Positions 40,743-49,565 of a DNA stretch of 64,000 bases are shown piece by piece. The translations under genes and the position numbers were made by a program. Position 1 is the stretch's first letter. Every line of letters starts with the position of its first letter. The notes beneath the pieces are model-generated. The model made no database searches, was not told the origin of the DNA, and worked only from the letters and a program-made list of their open reading frames with translations. The DNA is from Novosphingobium sp. (GTDB taxonomy: Bacteria; Pseudomonadota; Alphaproteobacteria; Sphingomonadales; Sphingomonadaceae). The stretch is taken from assembly GCF_039595395.1 (NCBI RefSeq), contig NZ_JBCNLP010000006.1, forward strand, positions 563,001 to 627,000. Direction: 5' to 3'.

Positions 40743-43019
40743 TTGCGCGTCGCCTTCATCGGTAACGCCCTGCCGCGCCGCTGCGGGATCGCCACCTTCA
40801 CCACCGATCTGGAGCAGGCTGTCAGCATGCTGCCGGAGATCGTCGAGAGCGGCATTCTGGCGATGCGCGATCCGGGCGGTGACTATCTGTGGCCCGCCCA
40901 TGTGGTGCGCAGCATCGATCAGAACGATCCGGCCCAATATCGCGCCGCCGCCGATGCCATCAATGAGGCGGGCTATGATGTCGCCTGCCTGCAACATGAA
41001 TTCGGCATCTTCGGCGGCGAGGCCGGATGCCTGATCCTCGATCTGATCGCGGGGCTGACCATGCCGCTGGTCACCACGCTGCACACCGTTCTCGACCGGC
41101 CCAGCCCGGCGCAGCGGGTGGTGATGGAGGCGGTGCTGGCGGCGTCAGCGCGGGTCATCGTCATGGCGCAAAAGGGGCGCTCGATCCTGATCGAGACCTA
41201 TAGCGCGGATCCGGGCAAGATCTGTGTCATCCCCCATGGCATTCCCGACGAGCCTTTTGCCGATAGCGATGCGGCGAAACAGCGCCGGGGCTTTCCGGGG
41301 CGTCAGGTCATTCTCACCTTCGGCCTGATCAGCCCCAACAAGGGCATCGAGACCATGATCGAGGCCATGCCCGCGATTGTGGAGCGCTGCCCCGATGCCG
41401 TTTACGTCGTGATGGGCGCGACGCATCCACATCTGCTGCGCGACGCCGGGGAGAGCTATCGCCTCGGCCTGATGGAGCGGGTCGAGGAGCTGGGGCTGGG
41501 CAACCATGTCGTGTTCCTCAACCGTTTTGCCGAGCGGCCCGAACTGCTCGACCATATCGCCATGTGCGATGTCTATGTCACGCCCTACCGCGATGAGGCG
41601 CAGATGACCTCGGGCACGCTGGCCTATGCGCATGGGCTGGGGCGTGCGGTGGTCTCCACCCCCTATTGGCACGCGGCCGAATTGCTGGGCAACGGATCGG
41701 GCATGCTGGTGCCCTTTGACGACGGCCCGCGCATGGGTGAGGCCGTGGCCGACCTGCTGGTCGACGGGCCGGCGCGGCAGGTCATGGCCAACAACGCCTA
41801 TGTCGCCAGCCGTCCGATGATCTGGGCCCATGTGGCGCAACGCTATGGCGAGGCTTTCCGTGAGGCCTTGCGCTCACCGGTCGGCATCCGCTTGCGGGCG
41901 GGTCGTGCTGCGCCCCTTGCTCTGCCGATCCTGCCTTTGCCCGCCACCTCGAACCGGCATTTCAAGGCGATGTGCGACGACACCGGCCTGTTCCAGCACG
42001 CCATCCGCTCCATTCCCGACCGCCGCCATGGCTATTGCGTCGATGACAATGCCCGCGCCCTGCTGCTCTGCATCCAGCCTGACAACCGGCTCGACGGGGC
42101 ATTGGCGCTGGCCGCGCATTTTGCCAGCTTCGTCCAGCATGCCTGGAATTCGGACTATCGCCGTTTCCGCAATTTCATGAGTTTCGAGCGGCGCTGGCTG
42201 GAACCCGCCGGATCGCAGGACAGCCATGGACGCACGCTCTGGGCGCTGGGGGTCTGTGCTGCTTCATCCGATCCGGGGCTGGCGGCCTGGGCAACCGATC
42301 TTTTCGTGGAAGCCTTGCCCACCGTGCTGGAGTTCACCGCGCCGCGAAGCTGGGCCTTTGCCCTGCTGGGCCTGGATGCCTATTGCCCGGTGCATCCGGG
42401 CGACACGGTGGCCGATGCGATACGTCACCGTCTGGCCGGGCGTCTGGTCCGGCTGCTGCGCGACACCGCGACCGATCCGTGGCCGTGGTTTGAAGACCGG
42501 CTGACCTATGACAATGCCCGCCTGTGCGAGGCGCTGATCCGTACCGGGGGGCGCATCGGCGACGCGGACATGCTGGCGGCGGGTCTGGCCAGCCTGCGCT
42601 GGCTGCTGGGGATGCAGACGGCGCCAGCCGGGCATTTCCGCCCCATCGGATCGCAAGGCTTCATGCTGGCCCAACGCACACCTCTGCCCTTCGATCAACA
42701 GCCGCTGGAAGCCTGCGCGACCGTGGCGGCCTGCCGTGCGGCGCGGCAGCACGATCGAAGCGAGCTCTGGATATCGTCGGCCCATCAGGCTTTTGCCTGG
42801 TTCCTGGGGGAGAACGATCTGGCCGTGTCGCTTGTGGACATAGAAAGCGGTAGCTGCCGCGACGGGCTGCATCCCGATCGCGCGAATGACAATCGCGGTG
42901 CGGAATCCGTCTTGTCCTATCTTCTTGCGCTGGCGGATATGCGCGCGATGGTGCGTCGCGGCCCTTCGTTTCCGGCACCGCCCGACAGCCCGCCGGACAA
43001 GGTGCCCCTGGATGGGTGA
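40743..43019 (+). CDS. Glycosyltransferase family 4 fused to a C-terminal helical (glycosidase-like) domain
   Basis: 758 aa starting at TTG 40743 (RVAFIGNALPRRCGIATFTT); no ATG fits the conserved GT4 start. Residues 1-380 are a GT-B glycosyltransferase: GIATFTTDLEQAV, VIPHGIPDE, LTFGLISPNKGIETMIEAMP and the donor-site EAQMTSGTLAYAHGLGRAVV. Residues about 400-740 form a second domain rich in paired helices (HGYCVDDNARALLL, TLWALGVC, DRLTYDNARLCEALI), like the alpha/alpha toroid of glucan- and mannan-active enzymes. The fusion suggests synthesis and trimming, or binding, of the same glycan. No signal peptide. Two small genes lie just upstream and a spermidine-synthase-like gene downstream. Confidence 0.88.
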   Translation: MRVAFIGNALPRRCGIATFTTDLEQAVSMLPEIVESGILAMRDPGGDYLWPAHVVRSIDQNDPAQYRAAADAINEAGYDVACLQHEFGIFGGEAGCLILDLIAGLTMPLVTTLHTVLDRPSPAQRVVMEAVLAASARVIVMAQKGRSILIETYSADPGKICVIPHGIPDEPFADSDAAKQRRGFPGRQVILTFGLISPNKGIETMIEAMPAIVERCPDAVYVVMGATHPHLLRDAGESYRLGLMERVEELGLGNHVVFLNRFAERPELLDHIAMCDVYVTPYRDEAQMTSGTLAYAHGLGRAVVSTPYWHAAELLGNGSGMLVPFDDGPRMGEAVADLLVDGPARQVMANNAYVASRPMIWAHVAQRYGEAFREALRSPVGIRLRAGRAAPLALPILPLPATSNRHFKAMCDDTGLFQHAIRSIPDRRHGYCVDDNARALLLCIQPDNRLDGALALAAHFASFVQHAWNSDYRRFRNFMSFERRWLEPAGSQDSHGRTLWALGVCAASSDPGLAAWATDLFVEALPTVLEFTAPRSWAFALLGLDAYCPVHPGDTVADAIRHRLAGRLVRLLRDTATDPWPWFEDRLTYDNARLCEALIRTGGRIGDADMLAAGLASLRWLLGMQTAPAGHFRPIGSQGFMLAQRTPLPFDQQPLEACATVAACRAARQHDRSELWISSAHQAFAWFLGENDLAVSLVDIESGSCRDGLHPDRANDNRGAESVLSYLLALADMRAMVRRGPSFPAPPDSPPDKVPLDG

Positions 43020-43270
43020 GCAGGACAGAAGCTTCCCCATCGCCGCACCTCATGATGACGGAAAGGTCATGATTGCACAGTGATAACAGACGACAGGAAC
43101 AGGATCTTTCCGGACCGACGCGTCGCTGCCGTCAGGGCGGCTGCCATGGCATCCGAGACTGAACCGAAGATTGCAGAGAAGGCATACACACCATCGACCT
43201 AGAATCGGCGCCGGAGCCCCGCTCGTTTGAACCCGACCAGCCCATCGATCAGGAGATCGGCTGGGCCGAA

Positions 43271-43924
43271 GTGCCCGATGGGGTGGAATTGCGCCTTGTC
43301 CAGCGCGGTGACGCCTTTGCCATCCTGCTGGAGGATACGGCGCTGATGAGCACCTTGGTCAGCGCTTCCGAGGAAGCCCTGGCCACCATGACCGCGCAGC
43401 GCCTCGGCCGCTCCGATGCGCAGCAATGGCTGATCGGTGGCTATGGCATGGGCTATACGCTGCGCGCGGCCCTGGCTGAATTGAGCGCTGACGCCAGTGT
43501 TACCTTGGCCGAGATCGTGCCTGCCATCATCGAATGGGCGCGCGGCCCGATGCAGGCGCTGACGGCGGGATGTCTCGACGATCCACGTGTCATGCTGGTG
43601 CAGGACGATGTCGCCATGCTGATCGATGCGGCGCGCGGCGCCTATGACGCGATCCTGCTGGATGTCGACAATGGGCCCGAGGGGATCACGCGGCTCGACA
43701 ACGATCATCTCTACAGCACGCGGGGGCTCAAGATGGCGCGGCGGGCGCTCCGGCCGGGCGGCATTCTGGCGGTCTGGTCCTGTCAGCCCTTTTCCGGCTT
43801 CACCATCCGCCTGCGCAGAGCCGGTTTCACGGTGGAGATGATCAGCGTCCGGGAAGGTGAGGGCGATCTGGGGGCACATCATGTAATCTGGTTTGCGCAG
43901 AACCCGGCGGATGAAGCCCGCTGA
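43271..43924 (+). CDS. Spermidine synthase-like methyltransferase-fold protein (copy 2)
   Basis: 217 aa from GTG 43271; the frame is open back to 43163 without an ATG, as in the paralogue, so the start is unsure. The core LVQRGDAFAILLEDTALMST, LIGGYGMGYTLRAALAEL, SVTLAEIVPAIIEWARGPM and YDAILLDVDNGPEGITR is nearly identical to the protein at 30624-31259. It has the Rossmann fold of the spermidine-synthase superfamily with an acidic DNGPE segment. It may act as a decarboxy-SAM or SAM transferase; the substrate is unknown. It follows the glycosyltransferase gene on the same strand. Confidence 0.78.
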   Translation: MPDGVELRLVQRGDAFAILLEDTALMSTLVSASEEALATMTAQRLGRSDAQQWLIGGYGMGYTLRAALAELSADASVTLAEIVPAIIEWARGPMQALTAGCLDDPRVMLVQDDVAMLIDAARGAYDAILLDVDNGPEGITRLDNDHLYSTRGLKMARRALRPGGILAVWSCQPFSGFTIRLRRAGFTVEMISVREGEGDLGAHHVIWFAQNPADEAR

Positions 43925-43987
43925 ACCGCTTCGAAACCCTTATCAGGGGGCCTCTTTGGGGAGCTGCGTGAGCATGTGATTGATGGC

Positions 43988-44617
43988 TCATGCGAACCGA
44001 TATGGCCCACCGTTGGATAAGGCGACCTGATAGGCCGATCGCTTGTGAATCTTCTCAAGCCAGCGCGTGGTTGCGGGGCGGCTCGCATCGAGCCCCCCTC
44101 GATCCCGCGCGGCCTCGAGCGGAAAACTCATGATAACGTCGGCGGCGGTGAAGCTCTCGCCGGTGAACCACGGGCGCAAAGCCAGTTCGTTTTCCACGAA
44201 ATCGAGATGGACGTCGATCATCGGCTGGATGCGCTTTTGCGCCAGCCCTCCCAGCAGCGGCACCTTGCCGAGCACCAGCTTGACCAGCAGGGGCGGCATC
44301 AGCGATCCTTCGGCATAATGCATGTAAAAGCGATAGAGCAGCATGCCCTCTTCATCGGCCGGGGGCCCGAGACCTCCACCGGCCTTGTCGACCAGATAGG
44401 CGATGATCGCCCCGGTTTCCGCGATGGTGCGCCGGGCTTCGTCATCGACGATGACCGGCGATTTGCCGAGCGGATGGACCGCGCGCAGCTCTGGCGGCGC
44501 CAGCATCGTCTTGGGGTTCCGGGCATAGTGCTTGACCGCGTAGGGCAGCCCCAGCTCTTCCAGCAGCCAAAGGACGCGCTGCGAGCGCGAGTGTTCCAGA
44601 TGATGCACGGTGATCAC
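43988..44617 (-). CDS. Glutathione S-transferase
   Basis: 209 aa. Thioredoxin-like N-terminal domain with the Ser-type start VHHLEHSRSQRVLWLLEELG and the cis-Pro/glutathione motif GKSPVIVDDE, followed by ETGAIIAYLVD. Helical C-terminal domain with GESFTAADVIMSFPL. It conjugates or reduces with glutathione in the cytoplasm. It starts 44 bases after the exported peroxiredoxin gene on the same strand and is probably co-transcribed from the sigma-type promoter upstream of that gene. Confidence 0.92.
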   Translation of the reverse strand: MITVHHLEHSRSQRVLWLLEELGLPYAVKHYARNPKTMLAPPELRAVHPLGKSPVIVDDEARRTIAETGAIIAYLVDKAGGGLGPPADEEGMLLYRFYMHYAEGSLMPPLLVKLVLGKVPLLGGLAQKRIQPMIDVHLDFVENELALRPWFTGESFTAADVIMSFPLEAARDRGGLDASRPATTRWLEKIHKRSAYQVALSNGGPYRFA

Positions 44618-44661
44618 GGGCAGGCTCCTTCCATGTCCTGACGTCCCTGGCAGGCCAAGGT

Positions 44662-45234
44662 TCAGGAAGCGGGGTGGGCCGCCCGCCAGGCTTTCACCGC
44701 CGCCAGTGATTTTGCGACATGCCCCTGCGGGCTGAAGGCGGAATAGGACATCAGGATCGTGCCATCGGGCGCGATGACATAGCTGGTGCGGTCCGACATG
44801 GAGAGCACCGGCAGCTTGACCTTATAGGCCTTGATCACATCACTGCCCGCCACGCCCACGGCAAACTTGTTGCGGCATTCGGTCACGGAAAAGCGGCTGA
44901 GCTTGTCGAGCGGATCGTGCGACAGGCCGATGACCGTGGCCCCGGCAGCGGTAAACGCCTCGGTCGCATCGGAAAAGTCATGGGCCTCAATGGTGCAGCC
45001 GCTGGTGAAGGCCGCCGGGAAAAAATAGAGGACGACCGGGCCCTTTTTCAGCGCATCGCCCAGATGAAAGGCGAAAGGCTTGCCTGCCAGCACAGCCTGC
45101 GTGCTGAAATCCGGCGCGGCGGCGCCCTGGGGCAAGGCGGCAAGAGCGGATGTGCCCGGCAGGGCGACAACCAATCCGGCGAGAGCCACGGCACCCAGCG
45201 CGATGGGGATCAGGCGTTTCGAACGAAAGGGCAT
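44662..45234 (-). CDS. Exported peroxiredoxin (AhpC/BCP-like)
   Basis: 190 aa from ATG 45234, behind GGAG; an earlier ATG (45252) would lie inside the predicted promoter. A signal peptide (LIPIALGAVALAGLVVALPG) suggests a periplasmic protein. The peroxidatic Cys is in FFPAAFTSGCTIEAHDF, and the thioredoxin fold continues with VIGLSHDPLDKLSRF. It removes peroxides, probably lipid or envelope hydroperoxides. The motif GCATCC-N15-ACGTA on the minus strand (45258-45283) links it to the ECF sigma regulon downstream. Confidence 0.9.
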   Translation of the reverse strand: MPFRSKRLIPIALGAVALAGLVVALPGTSALAALPQGAAAPDFSTQAVLAGKPFAFHLGDALKKGPVVLYFFPAAFTSGCTIEAHDFSDATEAFTAAGATVIGLSHDPLDKLSRFSVTECRNKFAVGVAGSDVIKAYKVKLPVLSMSDRTSYVIAPDGTILMSYSAFSPQGHVAKSLAAVKAWRAAHPAS

Positions 45235-45257
45235 GGAAGGTCTCCTCTCCACATCAT

Positions 45258-45283
45258 TACGTGAACAGCAGCTCTTTGGATGC
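45258..45283 (-). promoter_or_regulatory. Candidate ECF-sigma promoter of the peroxiredoxin-GST unit
   Basis: On the minus strand GCATCC (45283-45278), 15 bases, then ACGTA (45262-45258), 23 bases ahead of the peroxiredoxin ATG. The same spacing and boxes occur at 48124-48149, 48176-48201 and 53499-53524; here the first base of the -10 box is A instead of G. Confidence 0.6.
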
Positions 45284-45367
45284 AGCTATCTTTGCGGAAC
45301 CGGACTGGGCTGCGTTCATTCCATCTTCGGTGGGGCGGCTCCAGCGACAGGCGGTTTGGCACAGATC

Positions 45368-45787
45368 ATGCGGCTTTGGCTTATCACCTATCTTGTCACC
45401 GCCATCGGCTTTCTGGGCTGCGACGCCGTGTGGTTGAGCATGATGGCGAGCCGGCTCTATCGCCCGGCTTTGGGCGGAATGCTGCGCGAGAGTTTCGCGT
45501 TTGCCCCGGCAATTGCCTTCTACGTGCTTTATATTGCAGGCATCCTCATCTTTGCCATAGCACCGGCGCGGAGCGCTGGGGTTTGGTATGGCGCGACATG
45601 GCGCGGCGCGCTGCTCGGGCTGATGGCCTATGCCACCTATGATCTCACCAATCAGGCGACATTGCGCGACTGGCCGCTGGCGATCACGCTGGCGGATTTG
45701 TGCTGGGGCACGATGCTGACCGCACTGGCGGCCACCATCGGCTTTATCGCCGCGCGCTGGCTCGGGGGATCAGCGTCCACAGGATGA
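45368..45787 (+). CDS. DUF2177 family membrane protein
   Basis: 139 aa with four membrane helices. It starts MRLWLITYLVTAIGFLGCDA and continues VWLSMMASRLYRP; the middle has GALLGLMAYATYDLTNQATL and a C-terminal LADLCWGTMLTALAA, all DUF2177 landmarks. The function is unknown, but the family recurs in ECF-sigma lipid-modification clusters alongside DUF1295, CFA synthase and FAD oxidoreductase. It converges with, and overlaps by 44 bases, the membrane gene that follows. The ribosome site is weak. Confidence 0.85.
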   Translation: MRLWLITYLVTAIGFLGCDAVWLSMMASRLYRPALGGMLRESFAFAPAIAFYVLYIAGILIFAIAPARSAGVWYGATWRGALLGLMAYATYDLTNQATLRDWPLAITLADLCWGTMLTALAATIGFIAARWLGGSASTG

Positions 45788-46280
45788 CCACCGAAAGCAG
45801 ACCGGCGCTGCAGGCATTGAGCCGCAGCAAAGCAGTATAGCTTTGCGCGGAAAACTCTGCCCAAGGTGTGCCGTAAGCGCCATGCAGCAGGGTGGCGAAC
45901 ACATTCACCAGCACCAGCCCGAGCCTGAGGCGGCCCCTGAAGGCCAGCAGGGCAATCAATGCGGTCGGAACCAGAAAGGCTTCCACGCCCGATACGGTCC
46001 CCAGCGCCTTGGTTGCCAACACGGCATTGCCCACGCCCGCCAGCACCAGCAAGGTCCGCCCGGCTGAAGCGTTGCGCCGGGCCAGCGCGGGAACCGCGAG
46101 GAAGAAGGGCGTCGAGAGAAAGGTGACGCAGGCCACCCACCCTTCACGGCCCACCAGCCCGGCGATATAGAGCGGATAGGTCGGCTGGCTGGAGGCCACC
46201 AGCAGCGCGATCCGGTTGCAGGCCGAAGTGGCCGGATCGGGATGGGCCGCATAGGCGCGCAGACGCCGGGCCAAACTCAT
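45744..46280 (-). CDS. Hypothetical membrane protein in lipid-modification cluster, 178 aa
   Basis: 178 aa from ATG 46280, overlapping the methyltransferase stop (ATGA). Five or so hydrophobic segments: LPLYIAGLVGREGWVACVTF-type stretches, LLVLAGVGNAVLATKALGTV, LVPTALIALLAF and LLSVVILWTLI at the end. No family is recognised with certainty. Being the last gene of the leftward DUF1295-methyltransferase unit, it probably works on the same membrane lipid pathway. Confidence 0.72.
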   Translation of the reverse strand: MSLARRLRAYAAHPDPATSACNRIALLVASSQPTYPLYIAGLVGREGWVACVTFLSTPFFLAVPALARRNASAGRTLLVLAGVGNAVLATKALGTVSGVEAFLVPTALIALLAFRGRLRLGLVLVNVFATLLHGAYGTPWAEFSAQSYTALLRLNACSAGLLSVVILWTLIPRASARR

Positions 46281-47302
46281 GGGGTGGGGCGCAGCCGGTA
46301 ATGGCTCACGCCCCATTCGCGACCCTGCGCATGGCCAAAGAGTCCCGCCGTCGCCAGATAGAACAGGCGCCAGCGCCGCCCCCACAAGGCGGCCTTGTCG
46401 CCATAGACCAGGGCCAGTTGCTCATCTACAGCCGCGCGGTTGGCATCGAAATTGGCCAGCCAGAGGTTGGCGGTGCGCTGATAATGCCGCCCATCCCAGC
46501 GCCAGCTCTTTTCGACCGTGAAGCTTTGCGCGAAGTGGTCGATCAGCCCGTGGCTGGGCATGATGCCACCGGTGAAGAAATGCTGCGCTATCCAGTCGGT
46601 CTTGTCCGTCGTGTCGAAGCGATAGGGATGGCTGCGATGGCTGAAGACATGAAGGAACAGGCGGCCCTCCGGCGCCAGCCAGCCGCGTGCGCGCGCCAGC
46701 AGATCCCGCCAGTTGGCCATATGCTCGAACATCTCGACCGAGACGATGCGGTCGAAACGGGCCTCGGGGTGGAAATCATTCATGTCGCAGGTGATGACGC
46801 GCAGATTGGTGAGGCCTCTGGCGCGGGCTTCCTGCTCGATAAAGCGGCGTTGCGGCGCTGAATTGGAGACGGCGGTGATGCGCGCCTGGGGAAAGCGCTC
46901 CGCCATGGTGAGGCTGAGCGAACCCCAGCCGCAGCCCAGTTCCAGAATGGCCTGACCTTCGGCAAGATCCGCATGGTCGATCGTGGCGTCGAGCGCGGCG
47001 TCTTCCGCCTCTGCCAGCGTTTCATCGCCATGGGGAAACAGGCAGCAGCTGTATTTGCGCTTGGGCCCCAACGTCAGCTCGAAGAAGCGCGGGGGCAACT
47101 CATAGTGCTGCTGGTTGGCGGTATCCGTGTGTTCGGCGATGGGGTGGTCGACCATCCTGCGGGCGAAATCGGCGTTGGGGTCGGGACCATCCGTCAGGCT
47201 GCGCCGGCGCATGCCCACCAGCATGTCGATCCCGGCGCGGGTCAGCGGATCGGGCAGGGGCAGGCTTTCGGCGGCGCGGATCAGGCTGGCAACAGCGTTC
47301 AT
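46277..47302 (-). CDS. CFA-synthase-like SAM-dependent methyltransferase
   Basis: 341 aa from ATG 47302. The SAM-binding motif is LELGCGWGSLSLTMAERFP; other landmarks are HYELPPRFFEL, SCCLFPHGDETLAEAE, VEMFEHMANWRDLL and FFTGGIMPSHGLI. This is the cyclopropane-fatty-acid-synthase superfamily, shorter than true CFA synthases. It would methylate an unsaturated or modified acyl chain of a phospholipid at the membrane surface. Eleven bases separate it from the DUF1295 gene upstream. A second, longer CFA-type enzyme is encoded by the divergent operon, so two methyl-transfer steps may exist. Confidence 0.88.
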   Translation of the reverse strand: MNAVASLIRAAESLPLPDPLTRAGIDMLVGMRRRSLTDGPDPNADFARRMVDHPIAEHTDTANQQHYELPPRFFELTLGPKRKYSCCLFPHGDETLAEAEDAALDATIDHADLAEGQAILELGCGWGSLSLTMAERFPQARITAVSNSAPQRRFIEQEARARGLTNLRVITCDMNDFHPEARFDRIVSVEMFEHMANWRDLLARARGWLAPEGRLFLHVFSHRSHPYRFDTTDKTDWIAQHFFTGGIMPSHGLIDHFAQSFTVEKSWRWDGRHYQRTANLWLANFDANRAAVDEQLALVYGDKAALWGRRWRLFYLATAGLFGHAQGREWGVSHYRLRPTP

Positions 47303-47313
47303 CACGGATCTCC

Positions 47314-48114
47314 TCAAGGGCGGAAGCGGGGCAGGGGCCAGAAGGCGGGCACGCGCCGCTGCAGCGCGCGATAGGCGTCCCCGCGTGAGCGCAGCATATG
47401 CGCCTCGAGCGGCGGAATGCCCGAGACATGGACCAGCAGCCCATACATGAAGAGCGGGCCGGTCAGCGCCAGCCAGCCCGGCAGCCATAGCCCATCGGGC
47501 CCGATGGCGATCACCGCATAGGCCACCCAGCCGAGCCACTCGAAAAAGTAGTTGGGATGGCGCGAAAGGGCCCACAATCCGGTGTCGCAGATGCGGCCTT
47601 TGTTGGCGGGTGCCTTGCGAAAACCACGCAACTGCGCATCGGCCAGCCCTTCGCCCGCCACGGCGGCGATCAGCACCAGCCCTCCGGCGATGTCACTCCA
47701 TACGGGAAAGGGCGAAGGGCGATGCGCGCCCAGCATCACGCAGAGCACCAGCAGCCAGCCCGCCAAAGCCTGGACCTGCAGAAAGGCGAAAAGCCGCGCG
47801 GGAAAGCGCTCCCCCCATTCGCGCCGCAACTGGGCGTAACGCGGATCGTCGCCATGACCTGCCGTGCGCAGCGCGATATGGCCCCCCAGCCGCAGCCCCC
47901 ACAGCGCCACCATGGCTGCCACCAGCCCCTGACGCGGCGCGATGGTGCCATCCAGAGGAACCAGCGCCGCGCCTGCTCCCACCAGCCCCACCGCCAGCGA
48001 CCAGATCGCATCGATCCACCCCGAGCGGCCCGGCTCGCGGGCGATCAGCCACGCCCCCGCCATGATCAGCGACAGGGCGGCAAGGCTTAGGGCACAGGGC
48101 AGGATCAGCTCCAT
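47314..48114 (-). CDS. DUF1295 membrane protein (steroid 5-alpha-reductase/ICMT-like)
   Basis: 266 aa with about seven membrane helices. The C-terminal signature RICDTGLWALSRHPNYFFEW is the NADPH/SAM-binding segment of the DUF1295 and steroid-reductase fold, and PPLEAHMLRSRGDAYRALQR follows. Enzymes of this fold reduce or methylate membrane lipids. The ATG at 48114 lies only nine bases after the predicted -10 box GCGTA, which would make the message nearly leaderless. It is the first gene of the leftward unit, divergent from the FAD oxidoreductase. Confidence 0.88.
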   Translation of the reverse strand: MELILPCALSLAALSLIMAGAWLIAREPGRSGWIDAIWSLAVGLVGAGAALVPLDGTIAPRQGLVAAMVALWGLRLGGHIALRTAGHGDDPRYAQLRREWGERFPARLFAFLQVQALAGWLLVLCVMLGAHRPSPFPVWSDIAGGLVLIAAVAGEGLADAQLRGFRKAPANKGRICDTGLWALSRHPNYFFEWLGWVAYAVIAIGPDGLWLPGWLALTGPLFMYGLLVHVSGIPPLEAHMLRSRGDAYRALQRRVPAFWPLPRFRP

Positions 48115-48123
48115 GGCAGCAGC

Positions 48124-48149
48124 TACGCGGGCTGCGCGGCAACGGATGC
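48124..48149 (-). promoter_or_regulatory. Candidate ECF-sigma promoter, leftward (DUF1295 unit)
   Basis: Minus-strand GCATCCG (48149-48143), 14 bases, GCGTAGCTGCT (48128-48118). The opposite strand of the same spacer carries the same two blocks with the same gap toward the FAD oxidoreductase gene. Boxes with an ATCC core at -35 and CGT at -10 are of ECF type. Confidence 0.7.
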
Positions 48150-48175
48150 ATGGCGCAAAAATTTTACGGCACGGC

Positions 48176-48201
48176 GCATCCGCAGCCATTGGGTCTGCGT
48201 A
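48176..48201 (+). promoter_or_regulatory. Candidate ECF-sigma promoter, rightward (FAD oxidoreductase operon)
   Basis: GCATCCG (48176-48182), 14 bases, GCGTAGCTGCT (48197-48207), 57 bases ahead of ATG 48258. The 11-base -10 block forms a perfect inverted repeat with 48118-48128, because both divergent promoters share it. Confidence 0.7.
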
Positions 48202-48257
48202 GCTGCTTCCGACGCGCAGGTGCCACAGCCTGCACGGGCCAGGAGGCAGGCACGCTT

Positions 48258-49565
48258 ATGCGGCAGGAGAGAACTCTTGAGATCGCCATCGTCGGCAGCG
48301 GCATTTCCGGCCTGTCGGCGGCCTGGCTGCTGAGCCAGCGCCACCGGGTCACCCTGTTCGAAGCCGAAGGCCGGATCGGCGGCCACAGCCATACGGTGAT
48401 GGTGGGCGACACGCCCGTCGATACCGGCTTTATCGTCTACAATGAGCAGACCTATCCCAACCTCACCGCGCTTTTCGCCCATCTTGAGGTACCGACCCAG
48501 CCTGCGGAGATGAGCTTTGCCGTGTCGCTCGATGATGGGCGGCTGGAATATGCCGGCACCGATCTGGGCGGGCTGTTTGCCCAGAAACGCAACCTTGTCT
48601 CGCCCCGCTTCTGGTCGATGCTGCGCGATCTGGAGCGCTTTTATCGCTGTGCCCCGCGCGATCTGCCGTTGCTGGGCGATAAACCGCTCGGCGCCTATCT
48701 CGATCTGCTCGGCTGCGGCGCGGCTTTTCGGGAGGACCACCTCTATCCCATGGCCGCCGCCATCTGGTCGACCCCGGTGCGCGACATTCCATACCATCCC
48801 GCCGCCGCCTTTATCCGCTTTTGCGAGAACCACGGCCTGCTCAAGCTGGGCCGCCGCCCGCAATGGCGCACCGTGACGGGCGGCAGCCGCGCCTATGTCC
48901 AGCGGCTGACCGCATCTTTCGCCGACCGTATCGTTACCGGCCGACCGGTCCGGCGCATCCGGCGCAGCGATGATGGCGTGCATCTCCATCTCGATGATGG
49001 CGAGCGGCATTTCGACCATGTGGTGATCGCCACCCATGCCGATCAGGCACTGGCGCTGCTGGCCGATCCCGATGGAGCCGAAAGGCGAAGCCTGGGAGCC
49101 TTTGGCTATCGCAGCAATGAGGCCGTGCTCCATGCTGACCCGCGTGTGATGCCCAGGCGCCGCCGGGGCTGGTCGAGCTGGAACTATGCATCGCAAACGA
49201 GGGGGAGCGATCCCGATCTGTCGGTCACCTATTGGATGAACCGTTTGCAGGGCCTGCCCGAGGATGCGCTGCTGTTCGTCACACTCAATCCGTTGATCGA
49301 GCCAGACCCGGCACTGGTCCACCGGCGCGAGATCTATCATCATCCCATCTTCAACGCCGCCGCCGGGCGGGCGCAGCAGGACCTCTGGTCCTTGCAGGGT
49401 GCGCGCAACACCTGGTTTGCCGGGGCCTATTTCGGTGCCGGTTTCCATGAAGACGGTCTGCAGGCGGGCCTCGCCGTGGCCGAGCAACTGGGCGGGGTGC
49501 GTCGCCCCTGGCTGGTGAAAGATGAATCCGGGCGCATCGCCCTGCCGCAAAGGCAGGCGGCATGA
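48258..49565 (+). CDS. FAD-dependent oxidoreductase (amine-oxidase/desaturase-like)
   Basis: 435 aa from ATG 48258. An N-terminal Rossmann fold, IAIVGSGISGLSAAWLLS, with GGHSHTV, binds FAD. DTGFIVYNEQTYPNL, TGGSRAYVQRL and a C-terminal TWFAGAYFGAGFHEDGLQAG complete the family pattern. In Rhodobacter the homologous flavoprotein lies in the sigma-E/ChrR regulon and takes part in furan fatty-acid formation as a desaturase. It is the first gene of a four-gene operon (ATGA overlap with DUF1365). A role in oxidising methylated acyl chains is inferred. Confidence 0.9.
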   Translation: MRQERTLEIAIVGSGISGLSAAWLLSQRHRVTLFEAEGRIGGHSHTVMVGDTPVDTGFIVYNEQTYPNLTALFAHLEVPTQPAEMSFAVSLDDGRLEYAGTDLGGLFAQKRNLVSPRFWSMLRDLERFYRCAPRDLPLLGDKPLGAYLDLLGCGAAFREDHLYPMAAAIWSTPVRDIPYHPAAAFIRFCENHGLLKLGRRPQWRTVTGGSRAYVQRLTASFADRIVTGRPVRRIRRSDDGVHLHLDDGERHFDHVVIATHADQALALLADPDGAERRSLGAFGYRSNEAVLHADPRVMPRRRRGWSSWNYASQTRGSDPDLSVTYWMNRLQGLPEDALLFVTLNPLIEPDPALVHRREIYHHPIFNAAAGRAQQDLWSLQGARNTWFAGAYFGAGFHEDGLQAGLAVAEQLGGVRRPWLVKDESGRIALPQRQAA

